NCBI RefSeq assembly: GCF_024435355.1
Contig: NZ_JAMJWG010000001.1
Span: forward strand, 124,001 to 188,000
Length of the DNA: 64,000 nt
Direction: 5' to 3'
Source: Streptomyces odontomachi
Lineage (GTDB): Bacteria; Actinomycetota; Actinomycetes; Streptomycetales; Streptomycetaceae
Both the position numbers and the translations under genes were made by a program. A model generated the notes under the pieces. That model saw only the letters and a list, made by a program, of their open reading frames with translations, had not been told where the DNA came from and ran no database searches. Shown here one piece after another: positions 55,945-64,000 of the stretch. Position 1 is the first letter of the stretch. Every line of letters begins with the position of its first letter.

Positions 55945-56844
55945 ATGATCGCATCCGAGATCGAGACCAGCGAAGATCTGGTCCGCGACCTGCTGCGGGA
56001 GCAGCATCCGGACCTGGCCGAGCTGCCCATCCGCGAGGTGGCGGGCGGCTGGGGCAACCAGATGTGGCGCCTCGGGGACGAGCTGGCCGTCCGGATGCAG
56101 CGGATGGACAAGGGCCCCGATCCACAGCTCAAGGAGCGCCGCTGGCTGCCGGTGCTGGCCCCGCGCCTGCCGCTTCCGATCCCGACTCCGGTGCGCAGCG
56201 GCGCACCGTCCGAGCGCTTCCCCAAGATCTGGACCGTCATGACGTGGGTTGACGGCACGCCCCTGGACCACGGCTCGATCACCCGCGGCGACCACGCGGC
56301 GGACACGCTGGCGGCCTTCCTCGAAGCGCTGCATGAGGAGGCGCCCGCCGAGGCGCCGGACGCCTCGGACCGCGGCGGTCACCCCAAGGAATGCACGGCC
56401 GGTTTCGAGAACTTCCTGACGGCCGTGGACCTCGGCCGCTTCGCCGAGTACGACATTCGGGCCGTGTGGGACGACGCGGTCGCGGCTGGCGAGTGGGAGG
56501 GCCCGCGGGTGTGGGTGCACGGCGACCTGCATCCCGCGAACGTCGTCGTCGCGGACGGCACACTGGCAGGCGTCGTCGACTTCGGCGCGGTCTTCGCCGG
56601 CGACCCGGCGTGGGATCTTGCGGCCGCCTGGCTACTGCTCCCCGCGGGCGGCGCCGCACGATTCTTCGAGCGCTACGCACAAGCGGATGAGGCGGCGGTC
56701 CGACGGGCGCGTGGGCTGGCCGCGATGAAGAGCCTGTTCCTGATGTTGATGGGCCAGAACGGGGACCGCGGCCTGCCCGGCGGCAAGCCGAACTGGGGGC
56801 CCGCAGGCCGGTCGGCACTCGATCGCGTCCTGAAGGGCCTTTGA
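55945..56844 (+). CDS. aminoglycoside phosphotransferase-family protein
   Basis: A 299-residue kinase-fold protein. The N-lobe has GGWGNQMWRLGDELAVRMQR, which keeps the strand containing the phosphate-binding region. The catalytic loop is VWVHGDLHPANVVV (Asp and Asn), and the metal-binding VVDFGAVFAGDPAWDLAAAW follows. It could phosphorylate an aminoglycoside, a macrolide or a small metabolite; gene context does not tell. Leaderless start, as described for the -10 element. Unlike the broken APH(6) copy at 16651, this one looks complete. Confidence 0.85.
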   Translation: MIASEIETSEDLVRDLLREQHPDLAELPIREVAGGWGNQMWRLGDELAVRMQRMDKGPDPQLKERRWLPVLAPRLPLPIPTPVRSGAPSERFPKIWTVMTWVDGTPLDHGSITRGDHAADTLAAFLEALHEEAPAEAPDASDRGGHPKECTAGFENFLTAVDLGRFAEYDIRAVWDDAVAAGEWEGPRVWVHGDLHPANVVVADGTLAGVVDFGAVFAGDPAWDLAAAWLLLPAGGAARFFERYAQADEAAVRRARGLAAMKSLFLMLMGQNGDRGLPGGKPNWGPAGRSALDRVLKGL

Positions 56845-57116
56845 CGTCGCCATGTCGGCATATCGGCATATCGACCCGGCTCTCCCCGGCTGACGAGACG
56901 GGAGCGTCCGCCACCGGCTACTGAACTTGAACTCGTGATGTCGGGCGGCGCAAGCCTTGGTTCCGGGGCAGCGTGGGGCCGAGGCACGGTAGCTGTCTCA
57001 TCGGCAGACTCGTTGTCACCGCGGCTCGGGCGGGTGGTGGGCCTTGCGGTCGGTTGCGCGTCGATGCCGATCGAGATGGCTGGGGACTGTCGGTGGCCGG
57101 TGGCAGGATCACCGGC

Positions 57117-58187
57117 ATGGTCTACGTACGTACGACTCCGCCGCGGCCTGTCGAGATGACCGCGGTCTTTCCCGAGCTGGCTCCGTTGGCGCGGCCTGCG
57201 ATTCGGCTGCACCCCCGTCCCGGGTCGCCCTCGACAGGGGAGAGCTCGGTCGGGGGGCCGTTGCTGTGGCCAGCTGAGGAGCCGTGGCCGCACTGCGAAG
57301 GCGAGCACCTGGACAGCGGGTTCCGCCGGTCGCCGGCAGACGTGCGGCTGTCGAGGCGCAGGCTGGCTCGGCTGCACCATGATCCCCATGGCCCCGAGTT
57401 CACGCCCGAGGAGGAGGCGATCAGGGAACAGAATGCCGCGCGGCTCGCGAAGCGACTCGACACCGGCCCTCCTCGGCCCGCGGAGTGCCCGACCCCCATG
57501 TTGCCCGTGGCTCAGCTGTATCTGCGCGACATACCCCTGTTGCGGCCGCCCGGAGAGGCCGATCTGCTCCAGGTCCTCTGGTGTCCCTACGACCACGCTC
57601 CGGATTGGAAGCCCGCGACTGCGGTGTTCTGGCGGTCCGCCGCCTCGGTCGTCGATGTCCTCGCCACGCCACCGGAACCGTATGAGGCGAACTACCCGGG
57701 CTATGTGCCGGAGCCCTGCCTGCTGGCACCAGAAGCAGTCACCGAGTACCCCAACAGCCTTGATCTGAGCCCGGAGATGAGGCGGGCGGTGGGGGACTGG
57801 AGCAGATGGCAGACAGCCGGCGTGGACGTGGACTGCTCGTACGCGGAGTATCCGGGGGAGTTCTATGACGGCAATCTGGCCGACGCTCCCGGATGGAAGG
57901 TCGGGGGCTGGCCGCCATGGGGCCGCACCGACCCGTACCGCCGGTACTGCACTGTCTGCGACGCCCAGATGGCCCCGCTGCTGACCATCGCCTCCTTCGA
58001 ATGGGACGGTGGTGAGCGACGCGGCTGGGCGCCGTACGAAGACCAAGCCGCCGCCTACGCTGCCGGTCATCGCGCCGGCCAGGACCCGGCGCAGCCGACG
58101 AAGGTCGAAGTGGGCAGCACGGACAACATGCAGCTCTACGTTTGCCCGACCTCTCCCGAGCACCCACACACCGACCTGATCCAATGA
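57117..58187 (+). CDS. DUF1963 (YwqG)-like protein of unknown function
   Basis: A 356-residue protein. The block PMLPVAQLYLRDIPLLRPPGEADLLQVLWCP in the middle, and GWKVGGWPPWGRTDP, CTVCDAQMAPLLTIASFEW and LYVCPTSPEHPHTDLI in the C-terminal part, match the DUF1963/YwqG family. This family is often found as an immunity-like or accessory protein in bacteria, with no known reaction. A CxxC pair (CTVC) may bind metal. No Shine-Dalgarno sequence: CAGGAT ends 7 bases before the ATG, so it may be leaderless. Confidence 0.65.
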   Translation: MVYVRTTPPRPVEMTAVFPELAPLARPAIRLHPRPGSPSTGESSVGGPLLWPAEEPWPHCEGEHLDSGFRRSPADVRLSRRRLARLHHDPHGPEFTPEEEAIREQNAARLAKRLDTGPPRPAECPTPMLPVAQLYLRDIPLLRPPGEADLLQVLWCPYDHAPDWKPATAVFWRSAASVVDVLATPPEPYEANYPGYVPEPCLLAPEAVTEYPNSLDLSPEMRRAVGDWSRWQTAGVDVDCSYAEYPGEFYDGNLADAPGWKVGGWPPWGRTDPYRRYCTVCDAQMAPLLTIASFEWDGGERRGWAPYEDQAAAYAAGHRAGQDPAQPTKVEVGSTDNMQLYVCPTSPEHPHTDLIQ

Positions 58188-58592
58188 ACTGCCGGGCCTG
58201 CCACACCCTCCCCTCCAGTAGGGCCTTCCTCCAAGCGCCGTACTTCCAGCAGGAGCGCAGGACGACGACGCGCTGATCTTCTGGCTGGACTGACACCGAC
58301 CCAAGCCCGATGCCAGGAGGATCTAGGTGACGGCACCGAAGGGCGGCAGGTCCGGCTCGCGGCCGACGGAGACTCGAGCGCGACGACCACGCCGGGTCAC
58401 GCCGAAAACGCTTTGCCCGGTCTGGGGAGAGGTCGCTACCGTCACGCCAGCGCGAGAGGCGCGCGATCACGGGACGGGGAGGTTGATGAATATGGCCGCC
58501 GTCGGCCGTCTTCAGCATGCCCTCGTCCGGCCCGCGCGTCAGCGGCGCTCGCAGAGCGCGGTCCGGGTCGTTTCAACGACCAGGAGTGACAC
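58188..58592 (+). other. 405-base region without a supported gene
   Basis: A GTG at 58327 has a good ribosome-binding site (AGGAGG, 6 bases), but its 100-residue frame encodes Arg/Pro-rich sequence that overlaps the GNAT gene start, and I do not believe it is a protein. No terminator hairpin was seen behind the upstream gene. Confidence 0.4.
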
Positions 58593-59108
58593 ATGTCTTC
58601 CTCCACTTCAGCGCCTCGCGATCAACTGACCACCGAACACCTCGTTCTCCGGCCCTGGACCATGGCCGAGGCCACCGCAGTCCTCGACGACACCAGGTGG
58701 GCCCAGTGGGCGGACGATTTCCCCGCCGAAGGCGACCGCGTCATCGCGGGTCTTCTCGGCCAGAACCCCGCCTGGCTCGGTGAACATGGCCACCGTCTGA
58801 TCATCGAGCGTGACAGCGGCCTGGTGGTCGGCTCGATCGGCCTGTTCTGGCCGCCCAGCGAGGGAATCCTCGAAATCGGATACGGCATCGTGGCTTCCCG
58901 CCGCGGTCGGGGCTATGCCACCGAGGCCACCGAGGCCCTGACCGAGTTTGCCCTCACCGCACCGGACGTCCACACCGTGTCCGCCAGCGTGGAACTGTCG
59001 AACCCGTCCTCAATCCACGTGCTGGAGAAGGCCGGCTTCCACCGCTGGGCCACCGAGGAGAACACAGCCCGGTTCAGGCTCACAAGCCAGGACCGCGACC
59101 AGCGCTGA
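58593..59108 (+). CDS. GNAT-family N-acetyltransferase (RimJ/RimL-like)
   Basis: A 171-residue acetyltransferase. TEHLVLRPWTMAEATAVLDD begins the fold; GLVVGSIGLFWPP and LEIGYGIVASRRGRGYATEATEALTEFAL hold the acetyl-CoA-binding R/Q-x-x-G-x-G/A loop (RGRGYA); and ELSNPSSIHVLEKAGFHRWA the C-terminal helix. It resembles the ribosomal-protein N-acetyltransferases and other alanine acetyltransferases, so a protein N terminus or a drug could be the acceptor. AGGAG precedes the ATG, and a clear terminator follows. Confidence 0.88.
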   Translation: MSSSTSAPRDQLTTEHLVLRPWTMAEATAVLDDTRWAQWADDFPAEGDRVIAGLLGQNPAWLGEHGHRLIIERDSGLVVGSIGLFWPPSEGILEIGYGIVASRRGRGYATEATEALTEFALTAPDVHTVSASVELSNPSSIHVLEKAGFHRWATEENTARFRLTSQDRDQR

Positions 59109-59113
59109 GCCCC

Positions 59114-59145
59114 GGGGCCCTGGAAGCACGCCCCTCCAGGGCCCC
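59114..59145 (+). terminator. hairpin terminator after the GNAT gene
   Basis: GGGGCCCTGGA (59114-59124) pairs perfectly with TCCAGGGCCCC (59135-59145) around a 10-base loop, 6 bases behind the stop codon. Confidence 0.8.
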
Positions 59146-59479
59146 GTCACAGTCGCGCGGCCAGCGGGGAGCAAAGCGGGGAGCAAGGTGAGTGCGTGAT
59201 GCAACAGGGAGCGACCGAGCCCAGCACCGCTGCCATCAGGCCAGCCGAGTTCGATGCTTGTCTCGTGCCGTCCGGCCAGGCCATTGGCCAGTGTGGCGAG
59301 GCCGCAGGCCGCAGGCCGCAGGAACCTCGGCCGCTCGTGGGAGGAATGGGCAAGACCTGTGGATGTGGATCGGCGTGTCATACGACTTGTTGGTCGAGTC
59401 CTGGTCGAGTCCTGGTTCCTGGCTGGTTTCTTCGGCGCGTCGTTCGATGAGTATGGGCCCAGCGGAACCTCTCTGGTCC

Positions 59480-59485
59480 TAGGAT
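59480..59485 (+). promoter_or_regulatory. -10-like element of a leaderless gene
   Basis: TAGGAT ends 6 bases before ATG 59492 and no Shine-Dalgarno sequence is present, so transcription probably starts at the initiation codon. Confidence 0.55.
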
Positions 59486-59491
59486 CGGGCC

Positions 59492-59959
59492 ATGAGCAGG
59501 ACCGACCGCGCCAGCCGGGTGATCGCGGCACCACCGGCGACTGTCTACGGCGCCCTCCTCGACCGGGAGTCGCTGGAGGCCTGGCTGCCGCCGGACGGCA
59601 TGCGCGGGCGGGTCGAACGGTGGGATCCCCGGCCTGGCGGCGGGTTCCGGATGGTCCTCACCTACCTCGCCCCCACCGACAGCCCGGGCAAGACCTCGGA
59701 CGCGACGGATGTAGTCGACGTCCGGTTCGCCGACCTGGTGCCACCGGAGCGCGTGGTGCAGCGGGCGGTGTTCGAGGCCGACGACCCGTCGTACGCGGGC
59801 ACCATGACGATGACCTGGCAACTCGCCGTTGCCGGTGACGGGACCGAGGTGACCGTCACCGCCACGGACGTGCCACCCGGTATCGACCAAGCGGACCACG
59901 AAGCAGGGATCGCCTCCTCGCTGGCCAACCTGGCGTCGTACGTCGAAGCGGTCGGCTGA
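59492..59959 (+). CDS. SRPBCC (AHSA1-type) protein
   Basis: A 155-residue START/Bet v1-like fold protein: ASRVIAAPPATVYGALLDRESLEAWLPPDG at the start, WDPRPGGGFRMVLTY in the middle and HEAGIASSLANLASYVEA as the C-terminal helix. Actinobacterial members are of unknown function and bind hydrophobic ligands or regulate stress responses. Leaderless start with TAGGAT just upstream. Single gene with tandem repeats just behind it. Confidence 0.87.
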   Translation: MSRTDRASRVIAAPPATVYGALLDRESLEAWLPPDGMRGRVERWDPRPGGGFRMVLTYLAPTDSPGKTSDATDVVDVRFADLVPPERVVQRAVFEADDPSYAGTMTMTWQLAVAGDGTEVTVTATDVPPGIDQADHEAGIASSLANLASYVEAVG

Positions 59960-59997
59960 CTCGAGTCGGTTGCGCCCCGGATTCGTCGTGCACTGAT

Positions 59998-60033
59998 GAA
60001 CCCAGCGAACCCAGTGAACTCAGTGAACCCAGT
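59998..60033 (+). repeat. four tandem 9-bp repeats
   Basis: GAACCCAGC, GAACCCAGT, GAACTCAGT and GAACCCAGT in direct succession, between the SRPBCC and fucosidase genes. On the minus strand it encodes alternating Thr-Gly-Phe/Thr-Glu-Phe, but there is no gene. Confidence 0.8.
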
Positions 60034-60115
60034 GTTCCGCGGGGAAGTCGTAGAACGCCGGCAGCTCATCGACGCCGTCGGTGAGCCTCTTGACGGCCAT
60101 GGGCCGAGCCAGTTG

Positions 60116-61618
60116 TCAGGAACGCTTCGTGATCTGTAGTACGAACGGGTAGCCGTCGCCGTTCGGGTTGCGGCTGGGAAGCTGGACTTCCACGCCGGAG
60201 TCGGTATTGCGGAAGGGGATTCGGTGTCCTTCCGCGCCCAGCAGCCGCATCCGCGAGCCGGAGTCGAGCGGCAGGTCTCCCGGCAGTGTGAGCAGCGTGC
60301 CGGGCCAGCTCAGACCGAGGACGTTGAACGAGTGCTCGGAGACGGTGTAGCGCAGATCACCGTCCGCGGCGCGACTCCAGGGAACGGTGTCGTAGATGGC
60401 GGCACCGTTTCTGTCGAGCCATGCACCGACGTCCAGCAGCCGCTCGGATTGCCAGGACGGAATCGACCCGTCGGCTCTCGGACCGATGTTGAGGAGCAGG
60501 TTGCCGTTCTTGCTGACGATGTCGACGAGCAACTGCACGATCCGCGGTGACGATTTGACGGAGGCCGGGTCCTCGTTGGTGTCATAGCCCCATGAGCGGC
60601 CCAGCGTCAGGCACGCCTCCCATTTGTCGGCCCGCAGCGAGTAGCCCGACTTGTCGCCCTCGAGCGTCGCGTAGTCGCGGTGACTCGCCTCGAAGCGGTC
60701 GTTGACGAGAACCTCCTTCGGGTGGGGCCGGGAGGCGGCCTGGTTGTAGTAGTAGGCGAGGATCTCGTTGCCGCGCCAGTCCATGTCCTCAGGTTTGAAT
60801 ACCGGGCCCGCGCCGAGATCTGCGTGCCAGTGCTCGCCGTCGGCCCACAGAAGGTCGGGGTCGTAGCGCTCGACCAGCGTCTTGAGCATGACGTGCAGAT
60901 AGTCGTCGACGTAGTTCTGGACCGGCTTGTAGCCGGCATACGGTATCGGTGCCTTGGTGTACGGGTTCCACGGAGGCGTTTGCAGCGCGGGGTTGAAGAA
61001 CTCGCCGAGCGAGTGGTAGATCCCGCGCTTGAGGTGGCTCGAACGCGCGGCGTGGAACAGCTCTCCGACCAGGTCGCGTCGGGGCCCCAGCACGACCGAG
61101 TTGCGGTCGGACGCGGTGTTGGGGAAGAGCTGGAAGCCGTCGTGGTGCTTGGACGTCAGCACGAAGTACCGTGCGCCGGCGCGCTCGATGAGCTCGATCC
61201 AGTCCCGGGCGTCGTAGCGCTCGGCCCGGAACCGCGGGATGAAGTCGTCGTAGTTGACGTCCGCGCCGTAGGTCTCCAGGTGGTGCTGGTAGCTCTGGTC
61301 GATGCCGGGGTCGCCGATGTGCATCGCGTACGAGTACCACTCCGCGGCGTGGTAGGCGACGTTGGTGCCCCAGGCGGGGACCGAATAGACGCCCCAGTGG
61401 ATGAAAACGCCGAACTTCGCGTCGCGAAACCACCGGGCCGCCGTGTGTCCCGCGAGCGACTCGGGCGTCGGGACGTACGGACCGGGTGCGTGCAGGAGCG
61501 GGGCAGCGGTGGATGCGGACGCTGCCTGCCGGCCTGCGAACGATGCGATTGCGGCGCCCGCGCCGATTGCGCCTGTTCTATGGAGGAAGTTGCGCTTGGT
61601 GGCATTATGTCCGGACAT
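60116..61618 (-). CDS. alpha-L-fucosidase (GH29), exported
   Basis: A 500-residue enzyme of family GH29. The N-terminal signal has a KR-N-F-L twin-arginine-like motif (TKRNFLHRTG) followed by a hydrophobic, Ala-rich segment, so Tat export is likely though the second Arg is preceded by Lys. The catalytic region contains WFRDAKFGVFIHWGVYSVPAW, TSKHHDGFQLFP and LLWADGEHWHA (nucleophile Asp), and RPHPKEVLVNDRFE. It releases L-fucose from glycans outside the cell. ATG 61618 has AAGGGG upstream. An unlinked-regulator-type palindrome lies 225 bases upstream. Confidence 0.9.
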   Translation of the reverse strand: MSGHNATKRNFLHRTGAIGAGAAIASFAGRQAASASTAAPLLHAPGPYVPTPESLAGHTAARWFRDAKFGVFIHWGVYSVPAWGTNVAYHAAEWYSYAMHIGDPGIDQSYQHHLETYGADVNYDDFIPRFRAERYDARDWIELIERAGARYFVLTSKHHDGFQLFPNTASDRNSVVLGPRRDLVGELFHAARSSHLKRGIYHSLGEFFNPALQTPPWNPYTKAPIPYAGYKPVQNYVDDYLHVMLKTLVERYDPDLLWADGEHWHADLGAGPVFKPEDMDWRGNEILAYYYNQAASRPHPKEVLVNDRFEASHRDYATLEGDKSGYSLRADKWEACLTLGRSWGYDTNEDPASVKSSPRIVQLLVDIVSKNGNLLLNIGPRADGSIPSWQSERLLDVGAWLDRNGAAIYDTVPWSRAADGDLRYTVSEHSFNVLGLSWPGTLLTLPGDLPLDSGSRMRLLGAEGHRIPFRNTDSGVEVQLPSRNPNGDGYPFVLQITKRS

Positions 61619-62061
61619 GGGAGGTCCCCTTCGTCGAATGTCAGGGATGACGAGAGTGAAAGAAACCATGAACAGATCCGATGAATTGTTAACTTGTGGT
61701 TACGGAGGCGTCAAGGGGTTCCGCGGTAGGCGCCGGGTCAACCTTCATGTGCAGTCGGCTCTCGTCCGATTCCGTGCGCAGATGCCAGGGGGCGGCGGAG
61801 GTGCGGTGATCAGCAGGTCGCTCTGACCGACCTCGATACATCCTATGTATCGTCGGGGAGTCGAACTTCGCCACACGGCTGCCGCAAGAGGCCCGTGCCA
61901 CTCGCTCGAGCGGTGGGCCGAGGCGGATCGCTGCTTGCCGGGAAAGGGCGACACGTGACCGGGCGGGAGGAGGCGCTCGCGGCCGAGGTGCCGCACCGGT
62001 GCCCGAGCGCACCGCGGCGGCCTCCGCGGTGTCCGGCCGCAGGGCGCGCAACTCCGCGGCG
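61619..62061 (-). other. 443-base region upstream of the fucosidase gene
   Basis: No gene is supported. It contains a perfect palindrome (61834-61852) and is otherwise without recognisable features; it should hold the fucosidase promoter. Confidence 0.5.
61834..61852. promoter_or_regulatory. perfect palindrome, possible regulator site upstream of fucosidase
   Basis: CGATACAT-CCT-ATGTATCG, an 8-bp perfect inverted repeat with a 3-base centre. GntR- or PadR-type regulators bind such sites. No regulator gene is nearby, so it is probably controlled by a distant one. Distance to the ATG is about 225 bases. Confidence 0.55.
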
Positions 62062-63012
62062 CTAACCCCGCCACCGCACCCCGTGCCGCCGCCGCAGCCG
62101 GTGGATCTCCCACCAGGCCAAGGCGGTCACCGACACCGGCCCTCCGAGGAACACGCAGACCGCGAGCGGCACCGGGCCCGGCGGCAGCCCTCCCGACGGC
62201 AGACGGAGAAAGGCGAACACCCAGACCAGGACGGTGGTGACCAGCGCGGGCAGCGCCGCGTGCACGGCGGACAGGTTGAAGGCGTGCCGCAGCAAGGGGC
62301 CGGTGGCGAAGCAGAGGAAAAAGATCACCCACCAGAACGGCGCCCAACACCCGAACATCACGGACACCCAGAGCAGCAGCCCGAACCACCCGTCGACGGT
62401 GCTGGGCAGCAGCTCCATCCCGTGGCCCGCCGCTGTGAAGATTATCGGCACCAGCGTCCAGGCGCCGAAGTACCACAGGGCCGACTTGCCGGCCGGCCAC
62501 AGCTGTGTCCGCATGGCCCGCCGTGTCCCGGGCCTGGCTGCCCAGAAGAGCAGCGTCACCACCACCACGGCACTCACCAGCGCCAACCAAGGCGCGAATA
62601 CGAGCTGTTGCAGGAACTGTCCGGGCAGGTCCTGCCAGCCTCCGAACGCGGACAGCAGCGCCACCGAAAGGACGAGGGCCAACCAGGCCCTCACCCGCTG
62701 CACCCGGGACACCTCGGGATCCTCGCGCCGTCCTGCCGGGCGTACGGGAAAGACCCGGCGCGCCATGCGGCGGGCCGTACGGGCCAGCTGGTAGCCCACC
62801 AGCAGCGGCACGGTCAGCCACCACAGGCACGGGAAGACCAGCACCAGCAGCACCCCGGGGCGTACCTGCGCCCGCCGCCCCCTCAACACCTCACCCGGCG
62901 ACGGCCATTCATCCTCACGCAGCCGTCGCCACAGCGGCGTGTACGGCAGCGGCGGGTCGCCCGCGGGCCGCGGCACGGAGGTGCTGGGTGGGTCGATGCT
63001 CATGGGCGTCAC
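62062..63012 (-). CDS. multi-helix membrane protein of unknown function
   Basis: A 316-residue protein with a polar N-terminal 60 residues and about seven hydrophobic segments (roughly 73-95, 130-145, 155-180, 200-218, 228-255, 262-280 and 285-305). The Trp-rich YFGAWTLVPIIF and WFGLLLWVSVMFGCWAPFWWVIFFL stand out. I do not recognise a family. I prefer the GTG at 63012 with GGAAGGG 6 bases ahead; ATG 63003 is an alternative, and the open frame extends to 63075. Role unknown. Confidence 0.6.
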   Translation of the reverse strand: MTPMSIDPPSTSVPRPAGDPPLPYTPLWRRLREDEWPSPGEVLRGRRAQVRPGVLLVLVFPCLWWLTVPLLVGYQLARTARRMARRVFPVRPAGRREDPEVSRVQRVRAWLALVLSVALLSAFGGWQDLPGQFLQQLVFAPWLALVSAVVVVTLLFWAARPGTRRAMRTQLWPAGKSALWYFGAWTLVPIIFTAAGHGMELLPSTVDGWFGLLLWVSVMFGCWAPFWWVIFFLCFATGPLLRHAFNLSAVHAALPALVTTVLVWVFAFLRLPSGGLPPGPVPLAVCVFLGGPVSVTALAWWEIHRLRRRHGVRWRG

Positions 63013-63430
63013 GGGCGTCCCTTCCACGGTCCCGGAGACAGACGCGCCCAGCCCGGCCACGGTTCCGGACGACAAACCCCGTACTACCGGGCGCGCAGTC
63101 GGTCGGCAGCCGCTCCCCGGGCCGCCGGCTCAGCTCTGACCTCGTGAGCTCACCGAGGCCATCCGCGCTGCCCGTGCACAGCAAGAGGACGGAACCTGGC
63201 AAGGGGCTACGCGCTCCGCGCCGGCATCGAGGGCACGTCCACCAGGCCGCCCACAGCACCGGAGCACGCCGAGCCCGCTGCCGCGGCCTGGCCGAGACCC
63301 ACCTCGATCACACCAGCAGCGCCACCGCCCTCAACCGCACCGACCAAAGCCATCTCGGCAGACTTCAACTAGGCCTCGGCGCACGGTGGTTGATGGCACT
63401 TACCAAGATCGCGCACTGTCAGCTCACCCC
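63013..63430 (+). other. 418-base region with a transposase remnant
   Basis: The first 170 bases hold nothing I can name, and the rest contains the IS1182-like remnant at 63196-63380. Confidence 0.5.
63196..63380 (+). pseudogene. C-terminal remnant of an IS1182-type transposase
   Basis: Two adjacent frames together encode YALRAGIEGTS and then HSTGARRARCRGLAETHLDHTSSATALNRTDQ, which match the conserved end of IS1182/IS5-type transposases (family pattern YA-x-RAG-x-EGT... GLR-x-ARYRGLAKTHLQH). A frameshift lies near 63240 and the rest of the gene is gone, with no visible terminal repeats. An old insertion in decay. Confidence 0.6.
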
Positions 63431-64000
63431 TCACTCAGTGGGCCGGTAGCGGCTGAGCAGTTCTTCAAGGCCGTCGATCCATGACTCGAGCTGTTCGGCG
63501 GTGCGAGTACGCACCGAACACGCATACCTCTGGCCATGGCTCGTATCGACGGACACGGTGAGTGCGTAGCCGAGGGTGCGGATGGTTTGGCCGTACGTGA
63601 CCTGGGCGATGAGCGGCCAGGGCAGGTCGACGGTGGTTCCGTTCAGGCCGAGGGACATGCCGTTGGTGTCCGCCAGGATCGCGTTCTTGCGGTCCATCGC
63701 CAGAAACTCGGGTTCTCCCTGACCGGCTGGCGCCCGCGAGAGGACGGTTGGCGCGTGCTGAATCCCAGGAGGCCCGAAATCAGGCGTCGGTGTCGGGGAC
63801 GCGACAGTTGGGGCGTAGTGCGGTGGGCCCGGCGGGAGGATGACGGGTGCTGCCGGCGGTGGTGCATCGCCGGTCAGGGTTTCGAGAAGGTGCTCGGGCG
63901 TTGGGCGTCGGCCGGGGTCTTTGGCCAGGCACGCCTCGACGACAGGTCGCAGGGCCACGGGGACGGTGCTCACGTCGGCGTCGTGGTGGACCGACCGGTA
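63431..64000 (-). CDS. Ser/Thr protein kinase, C-terminal part (runs off window)
   Basis: The frame is open to the right edge, so the gene starts outside the window; 189 codons are visible. The beginning is the last helix of a Hanks-type kinase domain (LRPVVEACLAKDPGRRPTPEHLLETL, with the conserved Arg). A Pro-rich linker of about 50 residues follows, then a C-terminal domain of about 85 residues (EFLAMDRKNAILADTNGMSLGLNGTTVDLPW..., ending in a helix LESWIDGLEELLSRY) that resembles a PH-like fold. No transmembrane helix or PASTA repeat is visible, so it is a cytoplasmic-type STPK. Confidence 0.75.
   Translation of the reverse strand, partial: YRSVHHDADVSTVPVALRPVVEACLAKDPGRRPTPEHLLETLTGDAPPPAAPVILPPGPPHYAPTVASPTPTPDFGPPGIQHAPTVLSRAPAGQGEPEFLAMDRKNAILADTNGMSLGLNGTTVDLPWPLIAQVTYGQTIRTLGYALTVSVDTSHGQRYACSVRTRTAEQLESWIDGLEELLSRYRPTE

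Larger units (their letters stand above)
59109..59491 (+). other. 383-base intergenic region with terminator and small repeats
   Basis: Besides the terminator, it holds GCCGCAG three times (59301-59321), an 11-base unit TGGTCGAGTCC twice (59391-59412) and, at 59480-59485, TAGGAT as a -10 element 6 bases before the next ATG. No gene is supported. Confidence 0.5.

Noticed and set aside
58327..58629. A 100-residue gene with a strong AGGAGG before GTG 58327.
   Set aside because: The product is Arg/Pro/Thr-rich without motifs and overlaps the start of the GNAT gene, which has its own good ribosome-binding site.

Overview
The window is high-GC DNA with GTG and TTG starts, many 4-bp ATGA/GTGA gene overlaps, PadR/BlaI/LacI/AraC/HxlR regulators, a SpoIIE-type PAS-GAF phosphatase, a type III polyketide synthase and at least one TTA codon. 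All of this points to a Streptomyces chromosome, probably an accessory or arm-like part, because truncated genes are frequent. I see no rRNA, tRNA, CRISPR array or intact mobile element.

Layout. 1-4175: the end of a sugar-nucleotide transferase, then polysaccharide deacetylase and two glycosyltransferases (envelope glycan functions). 4353-12496: two OmpR-type two-component systems, a BlaI repressor whose M56 partner is truncated, a DedA protein, a decayed PAP2 gene and two COG4705-type membrane proteins that share a direct-repeat operator. 12561-15217: a PadR locus with two membrane proteins. 15757-17083: a methyltransferase and fused remnants of an aminoglycoside phosphotransferase and a hydrolase.

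17229-22169 is a compact operon: MFS exporter, fused aminodeoxychorismate synthase (PabAB), AroQ-type aminodeoxychorismate mutase and ATP-grasp ligase, with an 18-bp palindrome in front and a strong terminator behind. It looks like a small undescribed natural-product cluster built on 4-amino-4-deoxyprephenate. 23138-30274: a carbohydrate island (GH3, EEP-family enzyme, GH13, an N-terminally truncated sulfatase, LacI regulator) with two near-identical LacI-type operators. 31166-35685: a five-gene MoxR/DUF58/DUF4129 operon with 4-bp overlaps throughout.

36281-40715: a deleted reductase gene, an alpha/beta hydrolase lacking its catalytic Ser and His, an MmyB-type XRE regulator, an epimerase and a nitrilase. 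41020-44477: a 974-residue signal-peptide and membrane protein with a deaminase-like HxE...CxxC signature, coupled to a small protein resembling EF-G domain IV; this is the other prime candidate for a novel system (possibly toxin-like). 44858-49463: esterase, DUF6896-like protein, small secreted protein, SDR/AraC pair. 49661-55462: SpoIIE phosphatase, type III PKS, MFS/HxlR pair.

55463-60115 carries several short tandem repeats around an aminoglycoside-phosphotransferase-like gene, a GNAT gene and an SRPBCC gene. 60116-64000: GH29 alpha-L-fucosidase, membrane protein, an IS1182-like transposase remnant and the end of a Ser/Thr kinase gene. Assignments come from reading motifs by eye; family names are from memory and were not checked by database search.
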